NCBI RefSeq assembly: GCF_002086635.1
Contig: NZ_MVHD01000026.1
Location: forward strand, 1 to 64,000
Reading direction: 5' to 3'
Source: Mycobacterium alsense
Lineage (GTDB): Bacteria > Actinomycetota > Actinomycetes > Mycobacteriales > Mycobacteriaceae
DNA length: 64,000 nt
How positions within the stretch are numbered: position 1 is the first letter of the stretch; every line of letters begins with the position of its first letter. The notes under the pieces were generated by a model that was given only the letters and a program-made list of their open reading frames with translations, had not been told where the DNA came from and made no database searches. The position numbers were made by a program, and so were the translations under genes. Below, piece after piece: positions 34,477 to 43,830 of the stretch.

Positions 34477-35463
34477 ATGACCCAAACGATGGTGGACGCC
34501 GACGTGGTTGCCGGTGCCGTAGAGCTGGCGTGCCGCGCCCCGTCGCTGCACAACATCCAACCGTGGCGCTGGGTCGCCGGCGACGTGAGCGTCGATCTCT
34601 TCGTCGACCCACACCGAAAGGTCACGGCGACCGACCGGTCGGGCCGTGAGGCGATCATCAGCTGTGGCGCCGCGCTCGATCACTTTCGGGTCGCGATGGC
34701 CGCTGCGGGTTGGGTCACCCACGTCGACCAATTCCCCAATCCGAACAATCTGGACCACCTCGCGTCGGCCTACTTCGCGCCGGCCGCGGACGTCACGCAG
34801 GCAAGGCGGGATCGCGCCAAGGCGATACTGCGGCGCCGGACCAACCGGCAGCCGTTCCGCGCTCCCAAACGATTTGAGGCGTTCGAGCCCGTATTGCGGA
34901 GCTCGTTCGACAACGAGTTGGTGGCCCTCGACGTTCTGACCGACGACGCGCGCCCCCGGCTGGCGGAGGCGTCTCGGCTCACCGACGCGCTGCGCCGGTA
35001 TGACGATCGTTACCAGCATGAATTGGCATGGTGGACATCGCCGTTGCGGCGGGCGGACGGGATTCCCGGCAGCGCACTGACATCGGAGTCGGACGCCCGC
35101 CGGGTCGACCTCAACCGCCGGTTCCCCGTCGAACAGCTCGATGGACCGAGCTGCGCGGGGACCGATGACCAAGCGAAGATCCTGGTGTTGTCCACGCCGC
35201 AGGACAGCCGCGTCGACGCGCTCAACTGCGGTGAGGCGCTCTCGGCGGTACTGCTGGAGTGCACCCTGGCCGGACTGGCGACCTGTCCGGTAACGCACAT
35301 CACCGAATTCGAGTCCAGCCGGGACGTCATCCGGGAGCTTTTGGCGCGGCCCGCCGCGGTACCTCAAGTAGTGATCCGGGTCGGCGTCGAGCCCGAGGGC
35401 GAGTGGGAGCCCAAGCCGACGCCGCGGCGGCCCCTGAGCGATGTGCTGGAGTTTCACCGCTGA
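34477..35463 (+). CDS. Acg-family nitroreductase-like protein
   Basis: 328 residues; third Acg/Rv3131-type protein. ACRAPSLHNIQPWRWVAGD, ISCGAALDHFRVAMAAAGW, LRRRTNRQPFRAP and VLLECTLAGLATCPVTHITEFE with VVIRVGVEP are the family blocks. It aligns along its whole length with the divergent copy at 33267-34244, pointing to an inverted duplication around a shared regulatory region. ATG 34477 has an AGGAGGTGAG site. Followed after 17 bases by a small gene. Confidence 0.88.
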   Translation: MTQTMVDADVVAGAVELACRAPSLHNIQPWRWVAGDVSVDLFVDPHRKVTATDRSGREAIISCGAALDHFRVAMAAAGWVTHVDQFPNPNNLDHLASAYFAPAADVTQARRDRAKAILRRRTNRQPFRAPKRFEAFEPVLRSSFDNELVALDVLTDDARPRLAEASRLTDALRRYDDRYQHELAWWTSPLRRADGIPGSALTSESDARRVDLNRRFPVEQLDGPSCAGTDDQAKILVLSTPQDSRVDALNCGEALSAVLLECTLAGLATCPVTHITEFESSRDVIRELLARPAAVPQVVIRVGVEPEGEWEPKPTPRRPLSDVLEFHR

Positions 35464-35480
35464 AGGGAGCGGGGTCGGGA

Positions 35481-35759
35481 ATGAAAGCGAGGGCACCCGT
35501 GCGCAAAGGGCCGCAAATGACCTCTCCGCCAAGCGATCCACCGCTTTTGACCGACGGCGACGTCGACGGGCTGGCGTGGCAGTTCTTGCATTCGCCGTAT
35601 GCCGACGACACCTACGCGGTGTGGCCGCTCGATCGGCGGCTGGACGGCTTCCTGCGCCGCCGGGGATTGGACCGCCTCGCCGAGGACGGCGACACCTATG
35701 GGCTCGTCCTCGACCGGGTCATGGCCTACATCGCCGCTCGGGATCGCGATTCCGGCTGA
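35481..35759 (+). CDS. Small hypothetical protein in the dormancy region
   Basis: 92 residues from ATG 35481, or 80 from ATG 35517 (MTSPPSDPPLLTDGDVDGLA). Acidic and helical, with WQFLHSPYADDTYAVWPLDRRLDGFLRRRGL and LVLDRVMAYIAARDRD. No domain is recognised. It follows the Acg-like gene by 17 bases and precedes hspX by 106 bases, so it is probably the second gene of the Acg transcript. Real-gene evidence is its well-filled frame, typical codon use and operon position. Confidence 0.6.
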   Translation: MKARAPVRKGPQMTSPPSDPPLLTDGDVDGLAWQFLHSPYADDTYAVWPLDRRLDGFLRRRGLDRLAEDGDTYGLVLDRVMAYIAARDRDSG

Positions 35760-35784
35760 CGATCTACGAACGGCCCGCGACGCC

Positions 35785-35798
35785 GGGACTTCGGTCCC
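35785..35798. promoter_or_regulatory. DosR box before hspX
   Basis: GGGACTTCGGTCCC, the closest match in the window to the established consensus GGGACTWWAGTCCC, 67 bases before the hspX start. Confidence 0.8.
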
Positions 35799-35865
35799 TA
35801 CCGCCGGCAACGGGCGACTGGTCAGATGAATGCGTCAGCACAAATGCCGAGTTCTAGGAGAGATC

Positions 35866-36297
35866 ATGGGCACCCTTTCGGTTCGGCGCCAGCCACGGTC
35901 GCTCTTCCCCGAGTTCTCCGAGCTGTTCGCCGGCTTTCCCCCGCTCGCCGGACTGCGCCCGGCCTACGAGACCCGGGTGATGCGGCTCGAGGACGAGATG
36001 GCCGACGGTCGCTACGTCGTGCGCGCCGAGATACCGGGCGTCGACCCGGCCAAGGACGTGGAGATCACGGTCCGCGACGGCCAGCTGACCATCAAAGCGG
36101 AGCGCAGCGAGAAGCAGGACTTCGACGGGCGCTCGGAATTCTCGTACGGCTCGTTCGCTCGCACCGTGTCGTTGCCGGCCGGAGCCGACGAAGACAGCAT
36201 CGAGGCCAGCTACGACAAGGGCATCCTCACGGTGTCGGTGGGCATTTCGGAGCCCAAGCCTGCCGAGCGGCGCGTCCCGGTACGGTCAGCCGGCTAG
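35866..36297 (+). CDS. hspX: Alpha-crystallin-type small heat shock protein HspX (Acr, 16-kDa antigen)
   Basis: 143 residues, 144 in M. tuberculosis HspX. The match is long and clear: PRSLFPEFSELFAGFP, GLRPAYETRVMRLEDEM, VRAEIPGVDPAKDVEITVRD, GQLTIKAERSE and YDKGILTVSV. It is an ATP-independent chaperone and the hallmark hypoxia-induced protein of the genus. ATG 35866 follows TAGGAGAGATC. It is followed after nine bases by the Rv2030c-like gene and then pfkB, the same order as in M. tuberculosis. Confidence 0.97.
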   Translation: MGTLSVRRQPRSLFPEFSELFAGFPPLAGLRPAYETRVMRLEDEMADGRYVVRAEIPGVDPAKDVEITVRDGQLTIKAERSEKQDFDGRSEFSYGSFARTVSLPAGADEDSIEASYDKGILTVSVGISEPKPAERRVPVRSAG

Positions 36298-36306
36298 GGG
36301 CGTGGC

Positions 36307-38382
36307 ATGACCAGGGCAGCTGATGCCACCCGTCCGGCCGCACCGCGGCGCGTGTTCCGCGATCGCGGTGAGGCGGGACGGATGCTGGCGAATCTTCTCG
36401 GCGCATACCGAGACAAACAAGACGTGATCGTCCTCGGCCTGGCGCGGGGCGGGATTCCCGTCGCGTGGGAGGTCGCGGCCGCGCTGCACGCCCCACTGGA
36501 TGCGTTCGTCGTGCGCAAACTCGGCGCCCCCGGCCACGAAGAATTTGCGGTCGGAGCGCTGGCGAGTGGGGGCCGCGTCGTGGTCAACGACGACGTCGTG
36601 CGCGGCCTGCGCGTCACACCCCAGGAGCTGCGCGCCATCGCCGAGCGGGAGGGCCGCGAGCTCGCGCGGCGCGAGGCCGTCTACCGTGACGGGCGCCCAC
36701 CGGTCGACGTGACCGGCAAGACCGTCATCCTCGTCGACGACGGATTGGCCACCGGCGCAAGCATGTTCGCCGCCGTGCAGGCGCTGCGCGAAGCCGAGCC
36801 CGCGCATATCGTGATCGCCGTGCCCGCGGCGCCGGAATCCACCTGCCGGGAATTCGCCGGCCTCGTCGATGACGTCGTCTGCGCGTCGATGCCAACCCCC
36901 TTCCTCGCGGTGGGGGAGTCGTTCTGGGATTTCCGCCAGGTGACCGACGCCGAGGTTCGTCAGCTGCTCGCCACACCGACGACCGGCGCTCCGGCGAACA
37001 GGCCCGCGGCGCCGGCACCGGCCGAGGTGCTCGGCGGCGTGGCCATCGATGCGCCGCAGGGCATTCCACCGCGCGAGGCGTTGGAGCAGCTGATCGGCGA
37101 CGCGCGGATCGTTCTCATCGGGGAAAGCTCGCACGGGACTCATGAGTTCTACGAGGCCCGGGCGGCCGTCACCAAATGGCTGATCGAGGAGAAGGGTTTC
37201 TGCGCGGTCGCCGCGGAGGCGGACTGGCCCGATGCCTATCGCGTCAATCGCTACGTGCGCGGCCTCGGGGACGACGGGAACGCCGACGAAGCGTTGAGCG
37301 GATTCGAACGCTTCCCCGCCTGGATGTGGCGCAACACCGTCGTCCGTGACTTCGTCGACTGGCTGCGCGCTCACAACCGGCTGCGCGCATCGAACGGCGG
37401 GCGGCAGACCGGCTTCTATGGCCTCGACCTCTACAGCCTGCACCGGTCGATGCGCGAGGTGATCGCCTATCTGGACAAGATCGACCCCCAGGCGGCGGCG
37501 CGGGCGCGGGAACGCTATGCGTGCTTCGACCACGCTTCGGCCGACGACGGTCAGGCGTACGGGTTTGCGGCCGCGTTCGGCGCCGGCCCATCGTGCGAGC
37601 GTCAAGCGATCGAACAACTGGTGGACATTCAGCGCAACGCGTTGGCCTACGCGCGCAGGGACGGGCTGATCGCCGAGGACGAACTGTTCTACGCCCAGCA
37701 GAATGCCCAAACGGTGCGCAATGCGGAGGTGTACTACCGGGCGATGTTCGGCGGGCGGGTCAGCTCGTGGAACCTGCGTGACGAGCACATGGCGCAGACG
37801 CTCGAGGCGTTGCTGACACACCTGGACCGGCACCGGGACATAAACCAAGACACACACCAAGACACACACGGCGAGCCGGCCCGAATAGTGGTGTGGGCCC
37901 ACAACTCTCACGTCGGAGACGCACGGGCGACCGAAGTGTGGGCCGACGGCCAGCTCACCCTGGGTCAACTCGTCCGTCAACGATATGGTGAGCAGGCGCG
38001 TCTCATCGGATTCAGCACCTACGCGGGCACGGTGACCGCGGCCAGCGAGTGGGGTGGCGCCGCCGAACGGAAGGTGGTTCGCCCCGCCCTGGCCGGGAGC
38101 ATCGAAGAGCTGCTGCACGAGACCGGCAGGAGCAACTTCCTGGTATCCGCGCTGCTCACCCCGGAAGCCGCCGCACCGCTCGGTGCCGTCCGGCTGAATC
38201 GCGCCATCGGCGTGATCTACCGGCCCGAAACGGAAAGGCAAAGCCACTACCTGCATGCGAGACCGGCCGACCAATTCGACGCGATCATCCACATCGACAA
38301 GACCCGGGCCCTCGAGCCCCTCGAGGTGACCAGCCTGTGGGTGGCCGGCGAAACGCCCGAGACATACCCCACCGGCCTGTAG
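36307..38382 (+). CDS. Phosphoribosyltransferase-erythromycin esterase fusion (Rv2030c-like)
   Basis: 691 residues in two domains. Residues about 15-220 are a type-I phosphoribosyltransferase-like domain with [18 protein letters not shown] and the PRPP loop [21 protein letters not shown]. Residues about 255-680 are an erythromycin-esterase-like domain: [55 protein letters not shown] and [13 protein letters not shown]. tuberculosis Rv2030c has the same fusion and lies between hspX and pfkB. True substrates are unknown. A 12-base tandem duplication (37846-37869) encodes QDTHQDTH in the loop before the VWAHNSH motif. Confidence 0.88.
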   Translation: MTRAADATRPAAPRRVFRDRGEAGRMLANLLGAYRDKQDVIVLGLARGGIPVAWEVAAALHAPLDAFVVRKLGAPGHEEFAVGALASGGRVVVNDDVVRGLRVTPQELRAIAEREGRELARREAVYRDGRPPVDVTGKTVILVDDGLATGASMFAAVQALREAEPAHIVIAVPAAPESTCREFAGLVDDVVCASMPTPFLAVGESFWDFRQVTDAEVRQLLATPTTGAPANRPAAPAPAEVLGGVAIDAPQGIPPREALEQLIGDARIVLIGESSHGTHEFYEARAAVTKWLIEEKGFCAVAAEADWPDAYRVNRYVRGLGDDGNADEALSGFERFPAWMWRNTVVRDFVDWLRAHNRLRASNGGRQTGFYGLDLYSLHRSMREVIAYLDKIDPQAAARARERYACFDHASADDGQAYGFAAAFGAGPSCERQAIEQLVDIQRNALAYARRDGLIAEDELFYAQQNAQTVRNAEVYYRAMFGGRVSSWNLRDEHMAQTLEALLTHLDRHRDINQDTHQDTHGEPARIVVWAHNSHVGDARATEVWADGQLTLGQLVRQRYGEQARLIGFSTYAGTVTAASEWGGAAERKVVRPALAGSIEELLHETGRSNFLVSALLTPEAAAPLGAVRLNRAIGVIYRPETERQSHYLHARPADQFDAIIHIDKTRALEPLEVTSLWVAGETPETYPTGL
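37846..37869 (+). repeat. 12-base tandem duplication within the esterase domain
   Basis: CAAGACACACAC occurs twice in direct tandem and adds a QDTH unit in frame. Probably a surface loop; typical replication-slippage product. Confidence 0.75.
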
Positions 38383-38407
38383 CCGCCGAGGACCGGAGTC
38401 GACGATC

Positions 38408-39400
38408 ATGCGGACGCCAGCGTCATCGCCCGGCAGCGGACCGCAGATCGTCACGTTGACCATGAACCCCGCGCTCGACGTCACGACCAGCGTCGAGCTC
38501 GTGCGGCCGACGAGCAAACTGCGCTGCGCAACCCCGCGCTACGACCCCGGCGGCGGCGGCATCAACGTCGCCCGGATCGCACACGTTCTCGGCGCGGCGG
38601 TGTTTGCGGTTTTCCCCGCGGGGGGCTCGCACGGCGAGCTGCTGATGAAGCTGCTCGCCGAAGAGGGATTGGCGTTCGCGGAGATCCCGATCGCGGCAAC
38701 CACGCGACAGAGCTTCACCGTCAACGAGACCAGCAGCGGGCAGCAGTACCGCTTCGTGCTGCCGGGGCCGCCGCTGAACGAGTCGGACCAGCTGCGATGC
38801 CTGCAGGAACTGCGGATCGCCGCGCGATCGGCCGAATTCGTGGTGGCGAGCGGCAGTTTGCCGCCGGGCGTAGGCGACGATTTCTACCAGCGCGTGGCCG
38901 ACACGTGCCGGCACCTGGGCGTCAACCTGATCCTGGACACATCCGGCGGTGGCTTGCGCCAAATCCGCTCCGGGGTGTTCCTCCTGAAGGCGAGCGTGCG
39001 AGAGCTGCGGGAATGTGTCGGTCGCCCCCTGGTCACCGAAGCCGATCAACTCGCCGCCGCGCACGAGCTCATCGACGGTGGTCGCGCGGAGTCGGTGCTC
39101 GTTTCGCTGGGATCAGACGGCGCGCTGCTCGCCACAAAGCATGCCAGCCAGCGTTTTTCGGCGGTTCCGATGCCCGCCGGCAGCGGTGTCGGGGCGGGTG
39201 ACGCGATGGTGGCCGCGGTCACGGCCGGCCTGACTCGGGGCTGGCCGCTCGTCAAATCGGTTCGGCTGGGCATCGCCGCGGGCGCGGCGATGCTGACGAC
39301 GCCGGGAACCGCCGCCTGCGGCCGGGCGGATGTGGAGAAGCTGTTCGCCCGAACGCCCGAACCCCGCGATATCACCGATGACGAACGGCTTCCGAGATAA
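38408..39400 (+). CDS. pfkB: PfkB-family sugar kinase
   Basis: 330 residues of the ribokinase/PfkB family. TLTMNPALDVTTSVE at the N-terminus and YDPGGGGINVARIAHVLGA are the sugar-binding signature; the C-terminal AGSGVGAGDAMVAAVTAGLTRG carries the catalytic Asp (GAGD). Probably phosphorylates fructose-6-phosphate or a tagatose-6-phosphate-like substrate. Synteny with M. tuberculosis (hspX, Rv2030c, pfkB, then a universal stress protein) supports the name. It starts 25 bases after the fusion gene. Confidence 0.92.
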   Translation: MRTPASSPGSGPQIVTLTMNPALDVTTSVELVRPTSKLRCATPRYDPGGGGINVARIAHVLGAAVFAVFPAGGSHGELLMKLLAEEGLAFAEIPIAATTRQSFTVNETSSGQQYRFVLPGPPLNESDQLRCLQELRIAARSAEFVVASGSLPPGVGDDFYQRVADTCRHLGVNLILDTSGGGLRQIRSGVFLLKASVRELRECVGRPLVTEADQLAAAHELIDGGRAESVLVSLGSDGALLATKHASQRFSAVPMPAGSGVGAGDAMVAAVTAGLTRGWPLVKSVRLGIAAGAAMLTTPGTAACGRADVEKLFARTPEPRDITDDERLPR

Positions 39401-39414
39401 GGCCTAACGACCCC
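39401..39414. promoter_or_regulatory. DosR box before the usp-usp-devR-devS genes
   Basis: GGCCTAACGACCCC, half-sites GGCC and GACC around TAAC, directly after the pfkB stop and 70 bases before the first universal stress protein gene. The nearest recognisable site upstream of devR. Confidence 0.65.
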
Positions 39415-39483
39415 TGTGCAACGGGTGACGGCGCAATAGCCTGGCATTGGGCGACGAGGGTGAAGAGGTAGTCAGGAGCCGAC

Positions 39484-40263
39484 ATGAACGAGCAGGATGC
39501 GAAGTCGGTGGTCGTGGGCATCAACGGCTCGTCAGCCGCGGTGAGCGCCGCCAAGTGGGCGATCGAGGAGGCGCGGAGCCGGCAGTTGCCCCTGCGCCTC
39601 GTCTATGTCATCCCGCGCCGGGAGGCACAACCCGTCTCGGCGACCGTCTCCGAGTGGGAGATCGAGCGCGGCGAGACGGCTCTGTCACGGGCGGAGTGTG
39701 CCGTCCAAGGGGCCAAAAAGCCGGTCGAGGTCGAAACGGCCATCATCTCAGGCGATCCCGGACAAGCGTTGATCAATGAATCGCAGGACGCGGCGCTGGT
39801 TTGCGTGGGTACGTCCAGGCGCGGGTGGGCGTCCGACGGGCTTCTGGGCCCGACCGCCGCCGCGTTGGTTGCGGGTGCGCAGTGCCCGGTAGCGATCATC
39901 CGCACCAACCCCGACGGGTCGCCGACCGAGCCCGGGGTGATCGCCGTCGTGCTCAACGACGAGCCGGACAACGACGAAGTCGTGCATCAGGCCATGGAGC
40001 AGGGGCGGCGCCGCCACGCGGTCGTGCGCCAGATCGATCGGCGGCTGAAGAGCTGGGTCAGGCGTTACCCGGACGTACCGGTCCAGATCGTTGCCGCGGG
40101 CACCGGGGTGAAAACCGGCGAGAAGCACGAGAAGGACGGGGCAGCCATCGAATTGGCCGTTGTGGGCAGTGCAGACGCCGCCGAGATGGCCGCGCTGAGC
40201 ACCCCGAACTGCCATCCGATCGTGGGCTACCCCGATTGTTCAGTGCTTGTGGTCCGCCCCTAG
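39484..40263 (+). CDS. Universal stress protein (Rv2028c-like)
   Basis: 259 residues. The N-terminal Usp domain begins VVVGINGSSAAVSAAKWAIEEA; the nucleotide-binding loop is degenerate (CVGTSRRGWASDGLLGPTAAAL rather than GxxGxxxxxxxxxGS). The second half is a shortened, partly degenerate Usp domain (VIAVVLNDEPDNDEVVHQAM, then AVVGSADAAEMAALS). It occupies the position of M. tuberculosis Rv2028c after pfkB. ATP binding is doubtful for both halves. Confidence 0.87.
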   Translation: MNEQDAKSVVVGINGSSAAVSAAKWAIEEARSRQLPLRLVYVIPRREAQPVSATVSEWEIERGETALSRAECAVQGAKKPVEVETAIISGDPGQALINESQDAALVCVGTSRRGWASDGLLGPTAAALVAGAQCPVAIIRTNPDGSPTEPGVIAVVLNDEPDNDEVVHQAMEQGRRRHAVVRQIDRRLKSWVRRYPDVPVQIVAAGTGVKTGEKHEKDGAAIELAVVGSADAAEMAALSTPNCHPIVGYPDCSVLVVRP

Positions 40264-40287
40264 AGCCGCGGTAGCCCGGGTAGCGTC

Positions 40288-41127
40288 ATGAACGAACTGG
40301 CTACACCGCAGGCGATCGTGGTCGGAATCGACGGCTCGAACGCGGCGGTACGGGCGGCGCTCTGGGCGGTCGACGAGGCGGTCAGCCGTGACGCGCCCTT
40401 GCGCCTGTTGTACGCCAGCGAGCGGGCGGGCACCCACGAAAATGAGCCGGCGCCGGCGGCCGCGGCGATTTGCCACGCGGTCAAGGCAATCGAAGCGACC
40501 GGCAAGCCGGTCAAGGTAGAAAGCGAAATCACCGCGGGACCGGTGATCGCATCGTTGATCGGCGCGTCGGCGTCGGCGTCGATGGTGTGCGTCGGCGCGG
40601 TCGGATTGCGGCACTTCCGGCCCGACCGGGTGGGTTCGGTCACCGCGGCGCTGGCGGTATCGGCACGCTGCCCCGTGGGCATCATCCGCTCCCGCGAGGG
40701 CCGCGGGCACCGGGGAGCCAACGAGATCGTCGTCGAGCTCGACGCGTCGCCCGACAACGGTGTCTTGCTGGGCGCCGCCATCATGGAGGCCCGGCTGCGC
40801 GACGCCGCCGTCCGGGCGATTGTGTGCCGCGCGGCCGCGAACGACCAACGGGGGCCTGCCGCTGTCGAGTGCGACCGCCGTTCACTCGCCGCGGTGGACC
40901 GCCGCCTGGCCCGGTGGAAGCGACGCTATCCGGAGGTGCGGGTCGAGTCGGTGGCCGTGCACGGCGGCCTGCTCGAGTATCTGGCTTGCCATCGCGAGCG
41001 GGTTGGCCTGGCAGTTGTCAGCGCCCGCAACCGCCAGCACGTCAGCGAACTCGTCGGACCGGCGGGCGGCCCGGTCCTGCACGCCGCGTGTTGCTCGTTG
41101 TTGATCGTCAATCAGCAACATTTGTGA
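40288..41127 (+). CDS. Universal stress protein (Rv3134c position, upstream of devR)
   Basis: 279 residues with two Usp-like halves: IVVGIDGSNAAVRAALWAVDEA with MVCVGAVGLRHFRPDRVGSVTAALAVSARCPVGIIR, then a degenerate second half ending AVVSARNRQHVSELVGPAGGP. It starts 24 bases after the previous usp and ends 82 bases before devR. A Usp gene, Rv3134c, occupies the same place in M. tuberculosis and is co-transcribed with devRS. Confidence 0.87.
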   Translation: MNELATPQAIVVGIDGSNAAVRAALWAVDEAVSRDAPLRLLYASERAGTHENEPAPAAAAICHAVKAIEATGKPVKVESEITAGPVIASLIGASASASMVCVGAVGLRHFRPDRVGSVTAALAVSARCPVGIIRSREGRGHRGANEIVVELDASPDNGVLLGAAIMEARLRDAAVRAIVCRAAANDQRGPAAVECDRRSLAAVDRRLARWKRRYPEVRVESVAVHGGLLEYLACHRERVGLAVVSARNRQHVSELVGPAGGPVLHAACCSLLIVNQQHL

Positions 41128-41209
41128 GGCGAACGAACATAAATAGGTGGGATATTGAGTGGGCGGCTGGTGAAGTGTTGCCTCGGATTGCGATCGGAAA
41201 GGGCCCGTA

Positions 41210-41872
41210 ATGTTCAAGGTGTTCCTGGTCGACGACCATGAAGTCGTTCGGCGCGGTCTGGTCGATCTGTTGGCGTCGGACCCCGAGCTGGAAATCGTCG
41301 GCGAGGCGGGGTCCGTGTCGGAGGCGAAGGCGAGAATTCCGGCGTTGCGGCCCGACGTCGCCGTGCTGGACGTGCGGCTTCCCGATGGGAACGGCATCGA
41401 GTTGTGCCGCGACCTGGTGTCCGATCATCCGGACCTGCGCTGTCTGATGCTGACGTCGTTCACCTCCGATGAGGCGATGCTCGAGGCGATCCTGGCCGGC
41501 GCCAGCGGCTACGTGGTCAAGGACATCAAGGGCATGGAACTGGCCCACGCGATCAAAGAGGTCGGCGCCGGCAAGTCGCTGCTGGACAATCGGGCGGCCG
41601 CAGCGTTGATGGCGAAGCTTCGCGGCGCGGCGGAGCGGGAGGACCCGCTGTCCGGGCTGACAGAGCAGGAGCGAACCCTGCTGGGGCTGCTCAGTGAGGG
41701 TTTGACCAACCGGCAGATCGCTGCCCGGATGTTCCTCGCCGAGAAGACGGTGAAGAATTACGTCTCGCGGTTGCTGGCCAAACTTGGCATGGAGCGGCGG
41801 ACGCAGGCGGCGGTGTTCGCGTCGAGGCTCGAGCAGCGGTCGGGCCGGCCAGAGGAGGCGCCGCCGGGGTAG
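41210..41872 (+). CDS. devR: Response regulator DevR/DosR
   Basis: 220 residues (217 in M. tuberculosis). The receiver domain has the acidic pair Asp8-Asp9, phosphorylated Asp54 in [18 protein letters not shown], Thr82 and Lys104. The LuxR-type helix-turn-helix is [20 protein letters not shown] followed by [34 protein letters not shown], almost identical to M. tuberculosis DosR, so the recognised sequence should be the same. This is the master regulator of hypoxic dormancy and presumably acts on the palindromes listed here. No good box lies directly before it; it probably depends on the usp transcript starting near 39401. Confidence 0.97.
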   Translation: MFKVFLVDDHEVVRRGLVDLLASDPELEIVGEAGSVSEAKARIPALRPDVAVLDVRLPDGNGIELCRDLVSDHPDLRCLMLTSFTSDEAMLEAILAGASGYVVKDIKGMELAHAIKEVGAGKSLLDNRAAAALMAKLRGAAEREDPLSGLTEQERTLLGLLSEGLTNRQIAARMFLAEKTVKNYVSRLLAKLGMERRTQAAVFASRLEQRSGRPEEAPPG

Positions 41873-42005
41873 CTGGCAACGCGGACGATGCGCGGCCGGC
41901 GCCAGTTGGGCGCGTGGCAAATTTTTACTACGCTGGCCGGTGGCGCTCGTGTGCCACCGACTTTCGTCCTGGTCGTCGGCGAACACACGGGTCGCCGGAT
42001 AGCCG

Positions 42006-43745
42006 ATGGCGTCGGAGGTACAGGGTCGGGTGGCCAGCGACGAACGCGGTTCGGCTCTAGCCGGGCTCGGCCAGCGCGAGCTGGTCGAGAGGATGCATGA
42101 GCAACTCGACGAGTTGCTGGCGGCCCGCGATCAGATGGAAGAGTTGCTGCGCGTCTTCGTCGCGATCGGCGCGGACGTCCGCGACCTCGACGCAACGCTG
42201 CACCGGGTCATCGCCGCCGCCAAGGAGTTGACGTCGGCCCCCTACGGCGCGCTGGCAATTCGGGATCCCGACGGCAACCTGCTGCGGTTCGTCCACGAGG
42301 GAATGGACGCCGAGACCGTCGCGCGCATCGGCCCCCTGCCCGCGGGCAAGGGCCTGTTGAGCCTGTCGCTCCTCGACACGCCGGCGCTGCGACTGGATGA
42401 CCTGACCGAGCACCCGGCCGCGGTGGGATTCCCGGAGCACCACCCTCCGATGCGGGCCTTCCTCGCGGTCCCTATCACGATCCGCGGGATCGTGTACGGC
42501 AACATCTACCTGACCCATGTCGACCCGGCGCGGGTGTTCTCCGAATCCGATGAGGTCGCCGCTCGCGCGTTGGCGTTCGCCGCCGCGGCGACCATCGACA
42601 ACGCGCAACTGTTCGAGCGCGAGCGCTTGTCGGCGAAGTGGAAGGAGGCCAGCCGCGAGATCACGACCGCCCTGCTGTCGGCTGCCGAGCCGCAGCGGCG
42701 GCCGCTGGAGCTGATCGCCGAGCGCGCCATGACGCTGACCGGCGCCGAGCAGGCGATCGTGCTCGTCCCGGCCGACCCGGACCTGCCGGACGACGAAACC
42801 GAAGCGCTGATCGTGTCGGCCGCGGTCGGGGTGCACGCCGACGACGTCATGGGCCGGCAGGTTCCGGTGGAGGGCTCCACCACCGGCGAGGTTTTCCGTT
42901 CCGGGCAACCGTTGATCACCGAATTGCTGCAGCATCGGATTCGGGCTTTCACCGACGTCGGGCAGCGCCCCGCCATCCTGTTGCCCCTACGCTCGGACGA
43001 TCGGGTCGTGGGAGTGATCGCGATCGCGCGCGCCGCGGACCAGCCGCCCTTCGACGAGAGCTACCTCGACCTGCTGAGCGATTTCGCCAGTCACGCCGCG
43101 GTTGCGCTTGTCGTGGCGTCGGCGCGGGACGACTCGCGCCGGCTGACCATCCTGGCCGAGCGCGAGCGCATCGCGCACGATCTGCACGATCACGTCATCC
43201 AGCGGCTGTTCGCCGTCGGCATGGACCTGCAGGGCACGCTTGCCCGCGCCCGCTCGCCGGAGGTGGCCCAGCGGCTCAACCGCACCCTGGACGATCTCCA
43301 GGCGATCATCGAGGAGATCCGCACGACGATCTTCCAGCTCAAGTCCCCGTTGGGAACGCGTGCCGACTTCCGGCGGAGGATCCAGCAGGTGGTCGCCGAC
43401 CTGACCGGGAATCGCGAGCTCGTCACCACGCTGCGCCTGCACGGGCCGATGGCCGCCGTCGATGGCGAACTTGCCGAGCATGCCGAGGCGGTCGTCACCG
43501 AGGCGGTCAGCAACGCCGTTCGCCACTCCGGTGCGTGCCGGCTGACCGTCGAGGTCGACGTCGCCGACATGTTCATCCTCGACGTCAGCGACAACGGCTG
43601 CGGCATCCCCGCCGACAACACGCGCAACAGCGGCCTGGCCAACATGAAGCACCGCGCCGAACAGCTCGGCGGCAGCTGCCAGATCACCAACCCGCCGGAG
43701 GGGGGCACCAGGGTGCACTGGGTCGCCCCGCTCACGGATGGGTAA
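42006..43745 (+). CDS. devS: Heme-based sensor histidine kinase DevS/DosS
   Basis: 579 residues. Two GAF domains (about 55-205 and 225-375) precede a HisKA_3 dimerisation domain and an HATPase_c domain. His146, in EHHPPMRAFLAVP, aligns with heme-ligand His149 of M. tuberculosis DosS. The phosphoacceptor His is in ERIAHDLHDHVIQRLFAVGM. ATP-lid blocks include AVSNAVRHSGACRLTVEV, DNGCGIP and SGLANMKHRAEQLGG. It would sense O2/NO/CO or redox state and phosphorylate DevR. 133 bases separate it from devR, wider than usual for this pair; GTG 42030 is an alternative start. Confidence 0.95.
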   Translation: MASEVQGRVASDERGSALAGLGQRELVERMHEQLDELLAARDQMEELLRVFVAIGADVRDLDATLHRVIAAAKELTSAPYGALAIRDPDGNLLRFVHEGMDAETVARIGPLPAGKGLLSLSLLDTPALRLDDLTEHPAAVGFPEHHPPMRAFLAVPITIRGIVYGNIYLTHVDPARVFSESDEVAARALAFAAAATIDNAQLFERERLSAKWKEASREITTALLSAAEPQRRPLELIAERAMTLTGAEQAIVLVPADPDLPDDETEALIVSAAVGVHADDVMGRQVPVEGSTTGEVFRSGQPLITELLQHRIRAFTDVGQRPAILLPLRSDDRVVGVIAIARAADQPPFDESYLDLLSDFASHAAVALVVASARDDSRRLTILAERERIAHDLHDHVIQRLFAVGMDLQGTLARARSPEVAQRLNRTLDDLQAIIEEIRTTIFQLKSPLGTRADFRRRIQQVVADLTGNRELVTTLRLHGPMAAVDGELAEHAEAVVTEAVSNAVRHSGACRLTVEVDVADMFILDVSDNGCGIPADNTRNSGLANMKHRAEQLGGSCQITNPPEGGTRVHWVAPLTDG

Positions 43746-43758
43746 CGGTTCGTGGCCT

Positions 43759-43794
43759 GGGACCAATGGCGTCGAGGCGGGGCCTAACGGCCCC
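43759..43794. promoter_or_regulatory. DosR boxes before the GNAT-usp-SpoIIAA operon
   Basis: A good site GGGGCCTAACGGCCCC (43779-43794, palindromic GGCC-TAAC-GGCC) preceded about two helical turns upstream by a half-site GGGACCAATGGCG (43759-43771). The start codon is at 43831. Confidence 0.65.
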
Positions 43795-43830
43795 TGCGAA
43801 CCGTGCCCGCCCGGAATAACGTCGGGTGTC

